Of a stretch of 27,591 nt of DNA, positions 15,687 to 22,682 are shown piece after piece. The notes under the pieces were generated by a model. That model worked only from the letters and a program-made list of their open reading frames with translations, ran no database searches and had not been told where the DNA came from. Both the position numbers and the translations under genes were made by a program. Within the stretch, counting starts at the first letter, position 1, and the number at the start of each line of letters is the position of its first letter. The DNA is from JBBDRV01 sp040905285 (lineage in GTDB: Bacteria; Bacteroidota; Rhodothermia; Balneolales; Balneolaceae): contig JBBDRV010000169.1 in NCBI GenBank assembly GCA_040905285.1, positions 1 to 27,591 of the forward strand, written 5' to 3'.

Positions 15687-15900
15687 AATTATTCCTGTTG
15701 GTTTGTTCCTGTTTGGCGGATCAGATAAGACAACTGGTCCGGTTATCATCTATTCATTAGCGTGATGCCTGATCGTAATTGACTTTATAGCTGAACTGGC
15801 TGATCGCATGACTGATTTTATAATGACCGATGACGTGTTGATTTACGCATCCTCCTGCCGCAAAAGTACTTTCCAAAACCTGAAATGAAAAATTTTATGG

Positions 15901-15924
15901 GCTGCAGCCGGCGGTTGCTGCAGC
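15901..15924 (-). terminator. GCTGCAGC hairpin downstream of the clostripain-like gene
   Basis: Two copies of the palindromic GCTGCAGC (15901-15908, 15917-15924) flank an 8-nt spacer and can fold as an 8-bp stem. On the minus strand a T-rich stretch follows after about 10 nt. It may end the clostripain-like transcript, but the T tract is displaced. Confidence 0.35.
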
Positions 15925-15970
15925 ATACCCAAGCATACCCAAGCATACCCAAGCATACCCAAGCATACCC
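15921..15970. repeat. Five-copy 10-nt tandem array
   Basis: The unit aagcataccc is repeated exactly four times (15931-15970), preceded by a fifth copy with one change (cagcataccc, 15921-15930). The array lies about 45 nt beyond the stop of the clostripain-like gene. There are no spacers, so it is not a CRISPR. Confidence 0.95.
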
Positions 15971-16015
15971 ATTTTTTACGGACCTTTCCCTCATTTCCCC
16001 AGGGTTGCCTCCGGT

Positions 16016-17149
16016 TCAGCGGGAAGTGGTTCGGTAATCCGTTTTCGCTGTTTTCCTGCAACCCCATCCTGAATGGCTCTCTTTTCCGGCCGCGGAACCA
16101 AACCGGGGAGACCTGTACCAGAGCCGGACTCCGCTGGTGTAGTCCAGTTCACGGAACAGGTGAAAATCGGCACAGTCCGTATTGTCTGCGAACCGGTCCG
16201 GTACCATTCCCGGCGGCCGGAAAAGGTCCGACAGATCCTGCTGCAGGATTGCACCGGTTATCCGGCTCATATCATAGACGGAAAGGGTTATTTCCGTCTG
16301 AACCGTCCGGTCCAGCCGCCGGAAAGTTTCAGAAGCCACTGCTTCAGCCACCCGTTTTGTACTGATCCCGGGACTTTCCTCCAGCAGATATAAAGGCCGG
16401 GTATCGACATGCGACAGATGGAGGTTCTGAGCAGATGCCAGCAGGGTATTTGTCACCGGCTGCATCCGGCGCACCATTCCGGGCGTGCCGTTATTGCAGG
16501 ATGACAATACCGTCAGATCGAATTTACCTGTTCCCTCCTGAAATTCTTCCAGTCCTGCGGCAAACGTCTGCCGGTTTACAGCAACCATCTCCTGTGAACG
16601 GTGGTATCCGTAACCGTTCCTGTCCGGTATTTCATGTCCGAAATAAAGAAAGATCGTTTTAATATCATCCCCTTCCGTATCATCCCCTTCCGTATCATCC
16701 CCTTTCATATCATCACCCGAACGGCCAGCGCGATACCGGCTGAAGAGGCTGTATTCAGCATGAAAGAGCCGGTTGTCCCGGGCGGAACGGTAATCAAGAA
16801 CGGATACCTTTTCTCCTCCCAGGTAGTAGATCATTTTACGGCTGTCATCCGGAATCAGTCCGAAAATCCTGCGTTCCGGCAGCTGATGGAAGATAAACAC
16901 CTCTCCCCCGACTGCCCGCTCGGCGACTCTCCGGGCTTCTGCAGCTATTCTTTCATCGGCCCGCACAGGATTGCCGTCCCCGTCATGATAGAGGTAGTCA
17001 CTGTCACCGTGTATCATGTAGATAATTGTATAACCGACAGAGTCCGCCGGCATGTCCTCCGCAGGTTGCACAAGGCTGCTGCTGCCCCGGCAGCCCGCGA
17101 AGACCATCAGACCCGCTGCAAAATAAAAAAACAGATTCCGGACAGCCAT
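16016..17149 (-). CDS. Clostripain-like (C11-type) cysteine-peptidase lipoprotein
   Basis: The 377-residue product begins with a lipoprotein signal ending in FAGC (Cys20), so it should be membrane-anchored outside the cytoplasm. The pattern is that of clan CD caspase-like peptidases of the clostripain group: strand YTIIYMIHGDSDYL, a FLYFGHEIPD strand offering His172, and FDLTVLSSCNNGTPGM offering Cys218, followed by LLASAQ, the usual 'ASE' position. The 46-residue spacing of His and Cys matches my recollection of the C11 dyad. A late SGVRLWYRSP resembles the family's closing strand. Residues ~145-165 are a low-complexity repeat (GDDMK, GDDTE, GDDTE, GDDIK) just before the His strand. Activity and substrate are not established. 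Confidence 0.6.
   Translation of the reverse strand: MAVRNLFFYFAAGLMVFAGCRGSSSLVQPAEDMPADSVGYTIIYMIHGDSDYLYHDGDGNPVRADERIAAEARRVAERAVGGEVFIFHQLPERRIFGLIPDDSRKMIYYLGGEKVSVLDYRSARDNRLFHAEYSLFSRYRAGRSGDDMKGDDTEGDDTEGDDIKTIFLYFGHEIPDRNGYGYHRSQEMVAVNRQTFAAGLEEFQEGTGKFDLTVLSSCNNGTPGMVRRMQPVTNTLLASAQNLHLSHVDTRPLYLLEESPGISTKRVAEAVASETFRRLDRTVQTEITLSVYDMSRITGAILQQDLSDLFRPPGMVPDRFADNTDCADFHLFRELDYTSGVRLWYRSPRFGSAAGKESHSGWGCRKTAKTDYRTTSR
16663..16717. repeat. 15-nt in-frame repeat inside the clostripain-like gene
   Basis: The unit tatcatccccttccg is present twice perfectly (16663-16677, 16678-16692), followed by a diverged third copy and a partial fourth. It encodes four GDDxx units. Expansion or loss of units would keep the frame. 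Confidence 0.85.
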
Positions 17150-17180
17150 CTGAAAAGATGCATGTTAGAATTAACGAAAT

Positions 17181-17213
17181 AAAAAAGGCGCAGATATCAT
17201 CCGCGCCTTTTTT
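17181..17213 (-). terminator. Bidirectional intrinsic terminator
   Basis: AAAAAAGGCGC (17181-17191) and GCGCCTTTTTT (17203-17213) form a perfect 11-bp inverted repeat with an 11-nt loop, giving a GC stem and U-tract in either direction. It lies about 42 nt beyond the stop of the tail-anchored protein gene and before the clostripain-like gene on the minus strand, so the two are separate transcription units. Confidence 0.9.
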
Positions 17214-17254
17214 CACGTTGGTTGCACACTCTTACACTCGAATATTCTTTGTCC

Positions 17255-17701
17255 CTATAACAAAATCAGCAGCAGAGCAATAATAATGGCCGTACCGGCA
17301 CTGATGGTAATTGTGGAATTGAGCGCCTGCTCCATGGATTGCTGCACGAAGTCGACAAAGTCATCTATCTCCTCATCGTCAACACGGTCATAATCCTCCC
17401 GGCCATTCAGTTCGTTTTTCCTGTCCGCCAGCTCCGCTTTTATTGCGGCTATTGCCTGCTGACTCTCGTCCGGCAGATTCTCCATCGCCTCCAGCCGGGA
17501 AAACGCCCCGGTCATCTCATCCAGCGCGGCATTGAGAATGGACCTTTTTCTGTCCGCATCCGCAGTCCGTTCAACCTGTTCCGCCACATCGTTGAAATAC
17601 GTTTTCAGCTTTTCAGAAACGTCACCTGATCCTGCGGCGGCGAATGCCTGAACCGGAAGCATCAGTACCAAAACACAACAACAATATTTTATCGTTTTCA
17701 T
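17255..17701 (-). CDS. Small exported helical protein with C-terminal membrane anchor
   Basis: I do not recognise the family. From the ATG at 17701 the product has 148 residues. It has a signal peptide (MKTIKYCCCVLVLMLPVQAF, cleavage near AFAA), then a mainly helical, acidic domain (KLKTYFNDVAEQVERTAD, ILNAALDEMTGAFSRLEAM), and a final hydrophobic helix (ISAGTAIIIALLLILL) ending at the terminus. It would be anchored to the inner membrane by its tail with most of the protein in the periplasm. A 14-nt duplication repeats the start-codon segment. It is divergent from the dat gene, with a strong terminator downstream, so it is monocistronic. Confidence 0.7.
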   Translation of the reverse strand: MKTIKYCCCVLVLMLPVQAFAAAGSGDVSEKLKTYFNDVAEQVERTADADRKRSILNAALDEMTGAFSRLEAMENLPDESQQAIAAIKAELADRKNELNGREDYDRVDDEEIDDFVDFVQQSMEQALNSTITISAGTAIIIALLLILL

Positions 17702-17723
17702 CGCCTGTCTTTCATCGCCTGTC
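17696..17723 (-). repeat. 14-nt duplication spanning the start codon
   Basis: The unit tttcatcgcctgtc (minus strand: GACAGGCGATGAAA) occurs twice in perfect tandem (17696-17709, 17710-17723). Each copy carries an ATG. The upstream one opens a 5-codon frame, ATGAAAGACAGGCGATGA, whose TGA overlaps the real ATG of the exported-protein gene. Confidence 0.9.
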
Positions 17724-17925
17724 TCCGGTTCCATTTTCGCTTCTACAAAAAAGGTAGACCTTCAGGTGGTGAAGACAAATAGGATGAAATGTGAAATTCG
17801 TGTAAAATAAATCCAATCGATTTTGTAGTTATCCCTGGATACCCGAATTACCATTTCCGATTTTCCCGGCAGGTGAATATTATTGTGGTTTCAACCAATC
17901 AATTAAACGTACCGGAAAAATTCTT

Positions 17926-18780
17926 ATGCAGGTTTATCTCAATGGATCCATTATCAGCAGTGAAGCCGCAACCATACCTGTAAACGACCGGGGCTTTATT
18001 TTCGGGGACGGTGTCTATGAAGTCGTCAGATCGATAGACGGCCGGCTTTTCAGGGAAGAAAGCCATTTGAGCCGGTTGAAACAGGGGATGGATGACCTGC
18101 AGATCTCCCTGCCCGCCGGGGAGCTGGACCGACTTCCTCAAATCAGCCGGGACCTGCTCAGGGAAAACAGCCTGAATAAAGGCGAAGCTACCATTTACAT
18201 ACAGATTACACGGGGTTCCGCGGCACAGCGCACCCATACCTTTCCCCGGCCTGCTGTACACCCGACCGTCTATCTCTCTGCGGCCCCGTTCAGGCCCCAT
18301 ACCGGCCTGCATGAAAAGGGCGTGGACGTAATCACCATATCCGACCTGCGATGGGCCCGCTGCAACCTGAAAACCGTCAATCTGCTGCCGAATGTGCTGG
18401 CGCGCCAGCAGGCTTTCGACGCCGGTGTAAACAGTGCCGTCATGATCCGGGACGGGATGGTCACCGAAAGTCCCAACGCCAATATATTCGGGGTGAAAGA
18501 CGGCACGCTTTATACCTTTCCGGAGTCAAGTTATATACTCAGGGGAATTACACGGCAGGTCATTTTTGAAATAGCGGACAACATGGACATTCCGGTAGAA
18601 ACGGTCCCGGTCCATGAAAACGAGCTGCCCCTGATCGACGAACTCTTTTTTACAGGTACAACGACGGATATACAGCCCGTTGTTGAAATAGACGGAAACC
18701 CCGTCGGGGAAGGGCGGCCGGGACCGGTTGTCCGCCGTATCCAGGAAGCCTACAAAAAGAAACTTTACGGCAAGCGATAA
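17926..18780 (+). CDS. dat: D-amino-acid transaminase
   Basis: This 284-residue, PLP-dependent class IV (fold IV) aminotransferase interconverts D-alanine and D-glutamate with their oxoacids, supplying D-amino acids for peptidoglycan. The subfamily assignment rests on residues diagnostic of D-amino-acid transaminase rather than branched-chain transaminase: GDGVYEVVR (28-35, Tyr31), TRGSAAQRTHTFP with the Arg-x-His pair (Arg102, His104) that binds the substrate carboxylate, and RCNLKTVNLLPNVLA with the PLP Lys149. The ESPNANIFGV segment carries Glu181, expected to contact the pyridine nitrogen. Length is normal. It lies 149 nt upstream of the oxidoreductase gene with a tandem duplication between. 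Confidence 0.92.
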   Translation: MQVYLNGSIISSEAATIPVNDRGFIFGDGVYEVVRSIDGRLFREESHLSRLKQGMDDLQISLPAGELDRLPQISRDLLRENSLNKGEATIYIQITRGSAAQRTHTFPRPAVHPTVYLSAAPFRPHTGLHEKGVDVITISDLRWARCNLKTVNLLPNVLARQQAFDAGVNSAVMIRDGMVTESPNANIFGVKDGTLYTFPESSYILRGITRQVIFEIADNMDIPVETVPVHENELPLIDELFFTGTTTDIQPVVEIDGNPVGEGRPGPVVRRIQEAYKKKLYGKR

Positions 18781-18791
18781 TTGTTCGACAT

Positions 18792-18863
18792 GCGGTAAGT
18801 GCACGGTCCTGCGGTAAGTGCACGGCCCTGCGGTAGTGTCCGGCATTCTGTAATGTCCGGCAT
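18792..18863. repeat. 19-nt tandem duplication plus a second repeat
   Basis: Units gcggtaagtgcacggtcct (18792-18810) and gcggtaagtgcacggccct (18811-18829) match at 18 of 19 positions; a partial third begins at 18830. Just beyond, tgtccggcat appears at 18837-18846 and again at 18854-18863. Together they fill about half of the gap between dat and the oxidoreductase gene. Confidence 0.85.
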
Positions 18864-18929
18864 GCAAAAATTGCTGTCTTACCTGCACCGCCGGACACTC
18901 AAAAGCTACTAACCAGTGAATCATTCACC

Positions 18930-20177
18930 ATGAAAACAGTTAAAATAGGCTTCGTCGGCTCCGGTTTTATTGCAAAGTTTCTGGCAAAAGCCATGGTCCA
19001 GGTTCGCCATTGCGAGCTGACGGCAATTTACCGGCGTGGTGGGGCAGAAGAAATTGCCTCATTTGCAAGAGAGAACGGAACAGGCGACCCGGTGATCTAC
19101 GATTCGGTAAAGGAACTGGCCAAACATGTCGATGCCGTAGCCATTTTCACACCCAATTATACACGTGTGGAAATTATGGAAGAAATAGCTGAAGCCGTTA
19201 ATGAAGGGGCCGGGCTGACAGGGGTTATCTGTGAAAAGCCTTTGGGAAGAACCCTTTCTGAAGCCATGCGAATGGTGAAACTGGCCCGGGAGGCCCGGCT
19301 GAAAACCGCGTATTTCGAAAATCAGCTTTTTATGAATGTTATCAACCATGCGCTGGTCCAGCTGCAGCCCCAACAGGAGGCAATGGGACACGTGACCTTG
19401 GCACGCAGCACGGAAGAACATGCGGGCCCCCACAACAGCTGGTTCTGGGATCCGGTCAGACAGGGAGGCGGTGTCCTGTCCGACATGGGCTGCCACAGCA
19501 TCGCGGTCTGCCGGCATATCCTGACCCCGGCCGGAAAACACCACAATTTCCTACAGCCGGTTGCTGTCCAGGCCGATACGTCACTGCTGAAATGGGGTCA
19601 GCCCGTCTACCGCAAACAACTTAAGAGCCGGCATGGCGTCGACTACGGCAAAACTCCGGCTGAAGATTTCACTACCGGGGTCATCACCTTCAGGAACCCT
19701 GAATCGGGCCAGCTGGTCAAAGGGCAGTTCACCGATTCCTGGATGTACGACAAACAGGGACTGAGGCTGTCGATTGACGGGCTCGGGCCCGGCTATGCGA
19801 TGGAAGTCAACACGCTTGTCTCCCCACTCCAGATTTTTATCGGTGATGAAGCCGCCGCCGGAGCGGCCGATGCCGAAGTGGCACTGGAAAAATCAACCTC
19901 CTCCCGCGGCCTGCTTGCCGTTCAGCCGAACGAAGCGGATCTGTATGGCTATGCCGGTGAGGTCAGAGATATGACTCAAGCCTTCAGCCGGGGTGAGGAT
20001 GCCCGGCTGCCGTTTGAATACGGACTGGAAATCGTTCAACTGGTTCAGGCCGCATACATGTCTGCAGAAAAAAGAAAGACCATAGACCTTACCGATCCCG
20101 GTGTGCAGGCTGAACTCAAAGGCTATCGTTCAGCCATATCGCGGGGGGAGGGAGCCGGTGTGCTGGGACTGGAATAG
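18930..20177 (+). CDS. Gfo/Idh/MocA-family NAD(P)-dependent oxidoreductase
   Basis: The 415-residue product has an N-terminal Rossmann motif GFVGSGFIAKF (7-17), the family ICEKPLGRTL segment with the EKP motif (102-104), and GGGVLSDMGCHSIAV (179-193), which carries the Asp/His pair of the catalytic domain. Relatives oxidise or reduce a sugar, inositol or related polyol using NAD(P). The substrate cannot be inferred, and the neighbours (D-amino-acid transaminase and DUF368 protein) do not form a sugar operon. The start ATG at 18930 fits the Rossmann motif. It is followed by 138 nt with a weak terminator-like fold before the DUF368 gene. Confidence 0.9.
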   Translation: MKTVKIGFVGSGFIAKFLAKAMVQVRHCELTAIYRRGGAEEIASFARENGTGDPVIYDSVKELAKHVDAVAIFTPNYTRVEIMEEIAEAVNEGAGLTGVICEKPLGRTLSEAMRMVKLAREARLKTAYFENQLFMNVINHALVQLQPQQEAMGHVTLARSTEEHAGPHNSWFWDPVRQGGGVLSDMGCHSIAVCRHILTPAGKHHNFLQPVAVQADTSLLKWGQPVYRKQLKSRHGVDYGKTPAEDFTTGVITFRNPESGQLVKGQFTDSWMYDKQGLRLSIDGLGPGYAMEVNTLVSPLQIFIGDEAAAGAADAEVALEKSTSSRGLLAVQPNEADLYGYAGEVRDMTQAFSRGEDARLPFEYGLEIVQLVQAAYMSAEKRKTIDLTDPGVQAELKGYRSAISRGEGAGVLGLE

Positions 20178-20231
20178 AAAACCGGAACGGGAAACCGCCT
20201 GCGGGGCAAAGGAACAGAAAGCCGGAAACCT

Positions 20232-20275
20232 GAAGCCGGGGCGAACCCTGTTGTCTGCCGCCGGGCTTTTCCGTA
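20232..20275 (+). terminator. Weak terminator-like fold after the oxidoreductase gene
   Basis: AAGCCGG near 20233 can pair, with one bulged C, with CCGGGCTT near 20262-20269, which is followed by a short T run. The loop is long and the evidence weak. Confidence 0.25.
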
Positions 20276-20315
20276 ATCTTTACCCGGATTTTTTTGAAAC
20301 AGAATTGAGAGTGGA

Positions 20316-21461
20316 TTGACAGAAAAAAAACAGAAGCCCAAGACTGACGTCCCTGACCGGACAACCTGGTCCGAAACCCCCTGGCTGGCGTTGAAAGGTT
20401 TTTTGATGGGATCCGCCGATATTGTCCCCGGTGTCAGCGGGGGGACGATGGCCCTTATTACGGGAATCTACGACAGGCTTATCAACGCAATCCGGAGTGT
20501 CGACAAAACCGTCGTCATTTCACTCTTTTCCCTGCAATTCAGAACACTTTTTGCAGCCTTTCACTGGAGATTTTTGCTGATTCTCCTGTCCGGGATTGTT
20601 GCGGCGATTTTTTTCTTTACCAGAATTGTCCCGCTCCAGGTATATATGTACACCGACCCGGAAATCATCTACGGTCTTTTTTTCGGCTTGATACTCGGTT
20701 CGGTCATCGCTTTGCTGCGGGAAGTTGACAGAAGTGAATACGGCTTTAAAACCTTTATTCCACTCATGCTGGGTACCCTGGCCGGCTACTGGATTGTCTC
20801 CATGGTACCGGCCGATACGCCTGAAAATTTCTGGTTTGTCTTTTTCAGCGGCATAATCGTGTTAAGTGCCCTGATCCTCCCGGGGGTATCCGGCTCGTAC
20901 CTGCTGCTGATTCTCGGAAAATACGATTATGTTCTTCGCCGGCTGGGTGAACTGGGGAACGAGGGGACCGGCGATGCCCTCCTCGCTTTGCTGCCCCTGT
21001 TCCTGGGGGGACTGGTGGGTCTGGCACTTTTCTCCAGAATCCTGTCCTGGCTGCTGCGCCACTATCATACCATAACCATGATGGTGCTGATCGGTTTTTT
21101 AATCGGCTCACTTTATGTCATCTGGCCCTATCAGGAGAGAGAATACCGGGAAACGGTCACGCAGACGGATATTCATCTGATAACGGATCCGGTTGTTCAA
21201 CAGCTGAAAGAAAACCCTCCCGATACGCTGAAACCTGAATATATCCGTCTGGGCAGTGTAACCGATGCCCCGGAAGCCGGCCGGGAAACCGCCGGGATAG
21301 AGGTGGAACATGTCTCCAGGGAGCTGGTGGAGTCCCGGCTCTTTTTGCCGGGGGCTGAAGAGGAGCCTGCCGGTGATTACAATTTTTGGGGCGGGGTGGC
21401 CGGCTTCCTTACCGGGCTTGTTCTGGTGATCGGGCTGGACTACCTGAGGCGAAAAAAATAA
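20316..21461 (+). CDS. DUF368 membrane protein (undecaprenyl-phosphate translocase candidate)
   Basis: The 381-residue polytopic inner-membrane protein has the DUF368 signature near the start (KGFLMGSADIVPGVSGGTMA, residues ~24-43) and its internal partner (LILPGVSGSYLLLILGKYD). DUF368 proteins (PopT) have been reported to flip undecaprenyl phosphate back across the membrane for wall and glycan synthesis. The start is TTG at 20316, with GAGAGTGGA just upstream as a possible ribosome-binding sequence and no better ATG before the signature. A long hydrophilic insertion (about residues 270-355) lies before the last helix (GGVAGFLTGLVLVIGL). A link to envelope glycan synthesis is reasonable, since dat, two genes upstream, also supplies wall precursors. 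Confidence 0.88.
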   Translation: MTEKKQKPKTDVPDRTTWSETPWLALKGFLMGSADIVPGVSGGTMALITGIYDRLINAIRSVDKTVVISLFSLQFRTLFAAFHWRFLLILLSGIVAAIFFFTRIVPLQVYMYTDPEIIYGLFFGLILGSVIALLREVDRSEYGFKTFIPLMLGTLAGYWIVSMVPADTPENFWFVFFSGIIVLSALILPGVSGSYLLLILGKYDYVLRRLGELGNEGTGDALLALLPLFLGGLVGLALFSRILSWLLRHYHTITMMVLIGFLIGSLYVIWPYQEREYRETVTQTDIHLITDPVVQQLKENPPDTLKPEYIRLGSVTDAPEAGRETAGIEVEHVSRELVESRLFLPGAEEEPAGDYNFWGGVAGFLTGLVLVIGLDYLRRKK

Positions 21462-21553
21462 CTGCCGCCCGGATTTATCCCATCATATTATTCCTGATGC
21501 TTTCCCTCTTCACATTATTTAAGTATCGTTCAGATAGAAGAATTCAAGTATGA

Positions 21554-21579
21554 GTTCAGCTGTTGCGGAACAGCTGAAC
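21554..21579 (+). promoter_or_regulatory. Perfect 11-bp hairpin in the usp leader
   Basis: GTTCAGCTGTT (21554-21564) and AACAGCTGAAC (21569-21579) flank a GCGG tetraloop 28 nt before the usp start. No T tract follows on either strand, so it is not a normal terminator. It may act on mRNA stability or translation, or be a DNA-binding site. A 23-codon frame starting at 21550 spans it and overlaps the usp start. Confidence 0.7.
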
Positions 21580-21607
21580 AAGAGAATCAGAAAAAACGCG
21601 CCGTCGA

Positions 21608-22591
21608 ATGATAGAGATTAAAAAAATACTGGTCGCCACCGATTTTTCTACAGATGCTGAGGTTTCCTACCCGGTAGCACAAAAAATTGCTTCCGCCTTC
21701 GGCAGTACAGTGGACTTTATCCATGTAATACCCACCAGCAAGTATCTGAATGAAAGCCTGAAAAAAATCGGTGTGCCCCTTGACCTCTCGAGGGACATCT
21801 ATCCAAAAATAATAGAAGAGGCTGAAAATCTTGCCGAACATGCCATGGACAGTTTTATATCCGGGGCGAACAGAGGCACGTATTTTGTGAAGATCGACCG
21901 CAAGCCGTCCGGCACCATTGTTGATCATGCCGAAGAAAACGGATATGACCTTGTTATAATGGGTGCCCGCGGCAAGCACGGCACCAAGCTGCTTCGCGGG
22001 GGCACAACAGAAAAAGTCATCCGGAATTCCAAAATTCCCGTGTTCAGCATTGACGAAAGTTTCGGTGAAACCACGATCAGGAACATTCTGGTACCGACCG
22101 ATACCTCCATGCTCTCCTTTGCAGCTTTCCCGCTCGCCGCCGCCCTGGCCAACACCTTCGGGTCGGACATCACCTTCTTCAACGTCATCGAGCTCTACGG
22201 AAGCGCTTCAGAAGATATTCCGAGAAATCCGAAAAAAGGGGAACTTGTCTCCATCCATGAGGAGCTGATCAAGCGACTGAACGACTACCTGTCTGACCGG
22301 GAGATTGACGACATCCATATTCAGGATACCGGTGTGGATTTTGAAAACAGAATTGTAATCACTTCGGGGGAAGAGGCAAAGGCGATTTCCCTTTTTACAA
22401 AAATCGAGAAGGGAATTTCGGCTCATTATGAAATCGAACGTTTTGCCGAAGAACATTCCGACCTGGTCGTCATTGCGACTCACGGCCATAGCGGGTTTGC
22501 CCATCTGATCCTCGGTTCAACTGCGGAAAAAGTTGCCCAGTACATCTCCAAACCTGTAATCACCGTCCCTCCCGAAAAAGGCCGGCTGTAG
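21608..22591 (+). CDS. Two-domain universal stress protein
   Basis: The 327-residue product consists of two UspA domains in tandem. Domain 1 (about 5-150) opens KKILVATDFS and contains GARGKHGTKLLRGGT, the complete ATP-binding motif G-x2-G-x9-G-T (Gly119, Gly122, Gly132). Domain 2 (about 157-325) opens RNILVPTDTS and has ATHGHSGFAHLILGS, the same motif with the first Gly replaced by Ala. Double-domain Usp proteins are cytoplasmic stress-response factors that often bind ATP. Its leader contains a perfect 11-bp hairpin and a 23-codon overlapping frame. No Shine-Dalgarno is visible. It is convergent with the met-zincin gene. Confidence 0.92.
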   Translation: MIEIKKILVATDFSTDAEVSYPVAQKIASAFGSTVDFIHVIPTSKYLNESLKKIGVPLDLSRDIYPKIIEEAENLAEHAMDSFISGANRGTYFVKIDRKPSGTIVDHAEENGYDLVIMGARGKHGTKLLRGGTTEKVIRNSKIPVFSIDESFGETTIRNILVPTDTSMLSFAAFPLAAALANTFGSDITFFNVIELYGSASEDIPRNPKKGELVSIHEELIKRLNDYLSDREIDDIHIQDTGVDFENRIVITSGEEAKAISLFTKIEKGISAHYEIERFAEEHSDLVVIATHGHSGFAHLILGSTAEKVAQYISKPVITVPPEKGRL

Positions 22592-22605
22592 GCTGACGCT
22601 GCAGT

Positions 22606-22664
22606 CTGAATCCTGCAGTAGTCTGTAGGTGCAATCTGTAGCTCATTGTGGCCTGAATCCTGCA
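22606..22664. repeat. Dispersed short repeats between usp and metalloprotease genes
   Basis: The 12-mer ctgaatcctgca occurs at 22606-22617 and 22653-22664, and between them tctgtag occurs twice, 13 nt apart. Two CTGCAG palindromes (22599-22604 and 22613-22618) can form a short stem. The segment separates two convergent genes. Confidence 0.6.
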
Positions 22665-22682
22665 ACCTAAAAGCAGCTGGGG

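Larger units (their letters stand above)
15687..16015. other. Intergenic region with hairpin and 10-mer array
   Basis: No gene is supported. The segment carries the leader of the GlcG/HbpS-like gene (15687-15840), a GCTGCAGC hairpin (15901-15924) and the five-copy 10-mer array (15921-15970), both listed separately. A minus-strand frame of 74 codons crosses the array but has no recognisable content beyond the repeat itself. Confidence 0.6.

Noticed and set aside
15921..15970. CRISPR-like array
   Set aside because: Units are directly adjacent with no spacers and only 10 nt long; no cas genes nearby.
15843..16067. Possible 74-residue gene across the 10-mer array
   Set aside because: Its content is mostly the translated repeat (GMLGYAWVCLGML) and it overlaps the 3' end of the clostripain-like gene.
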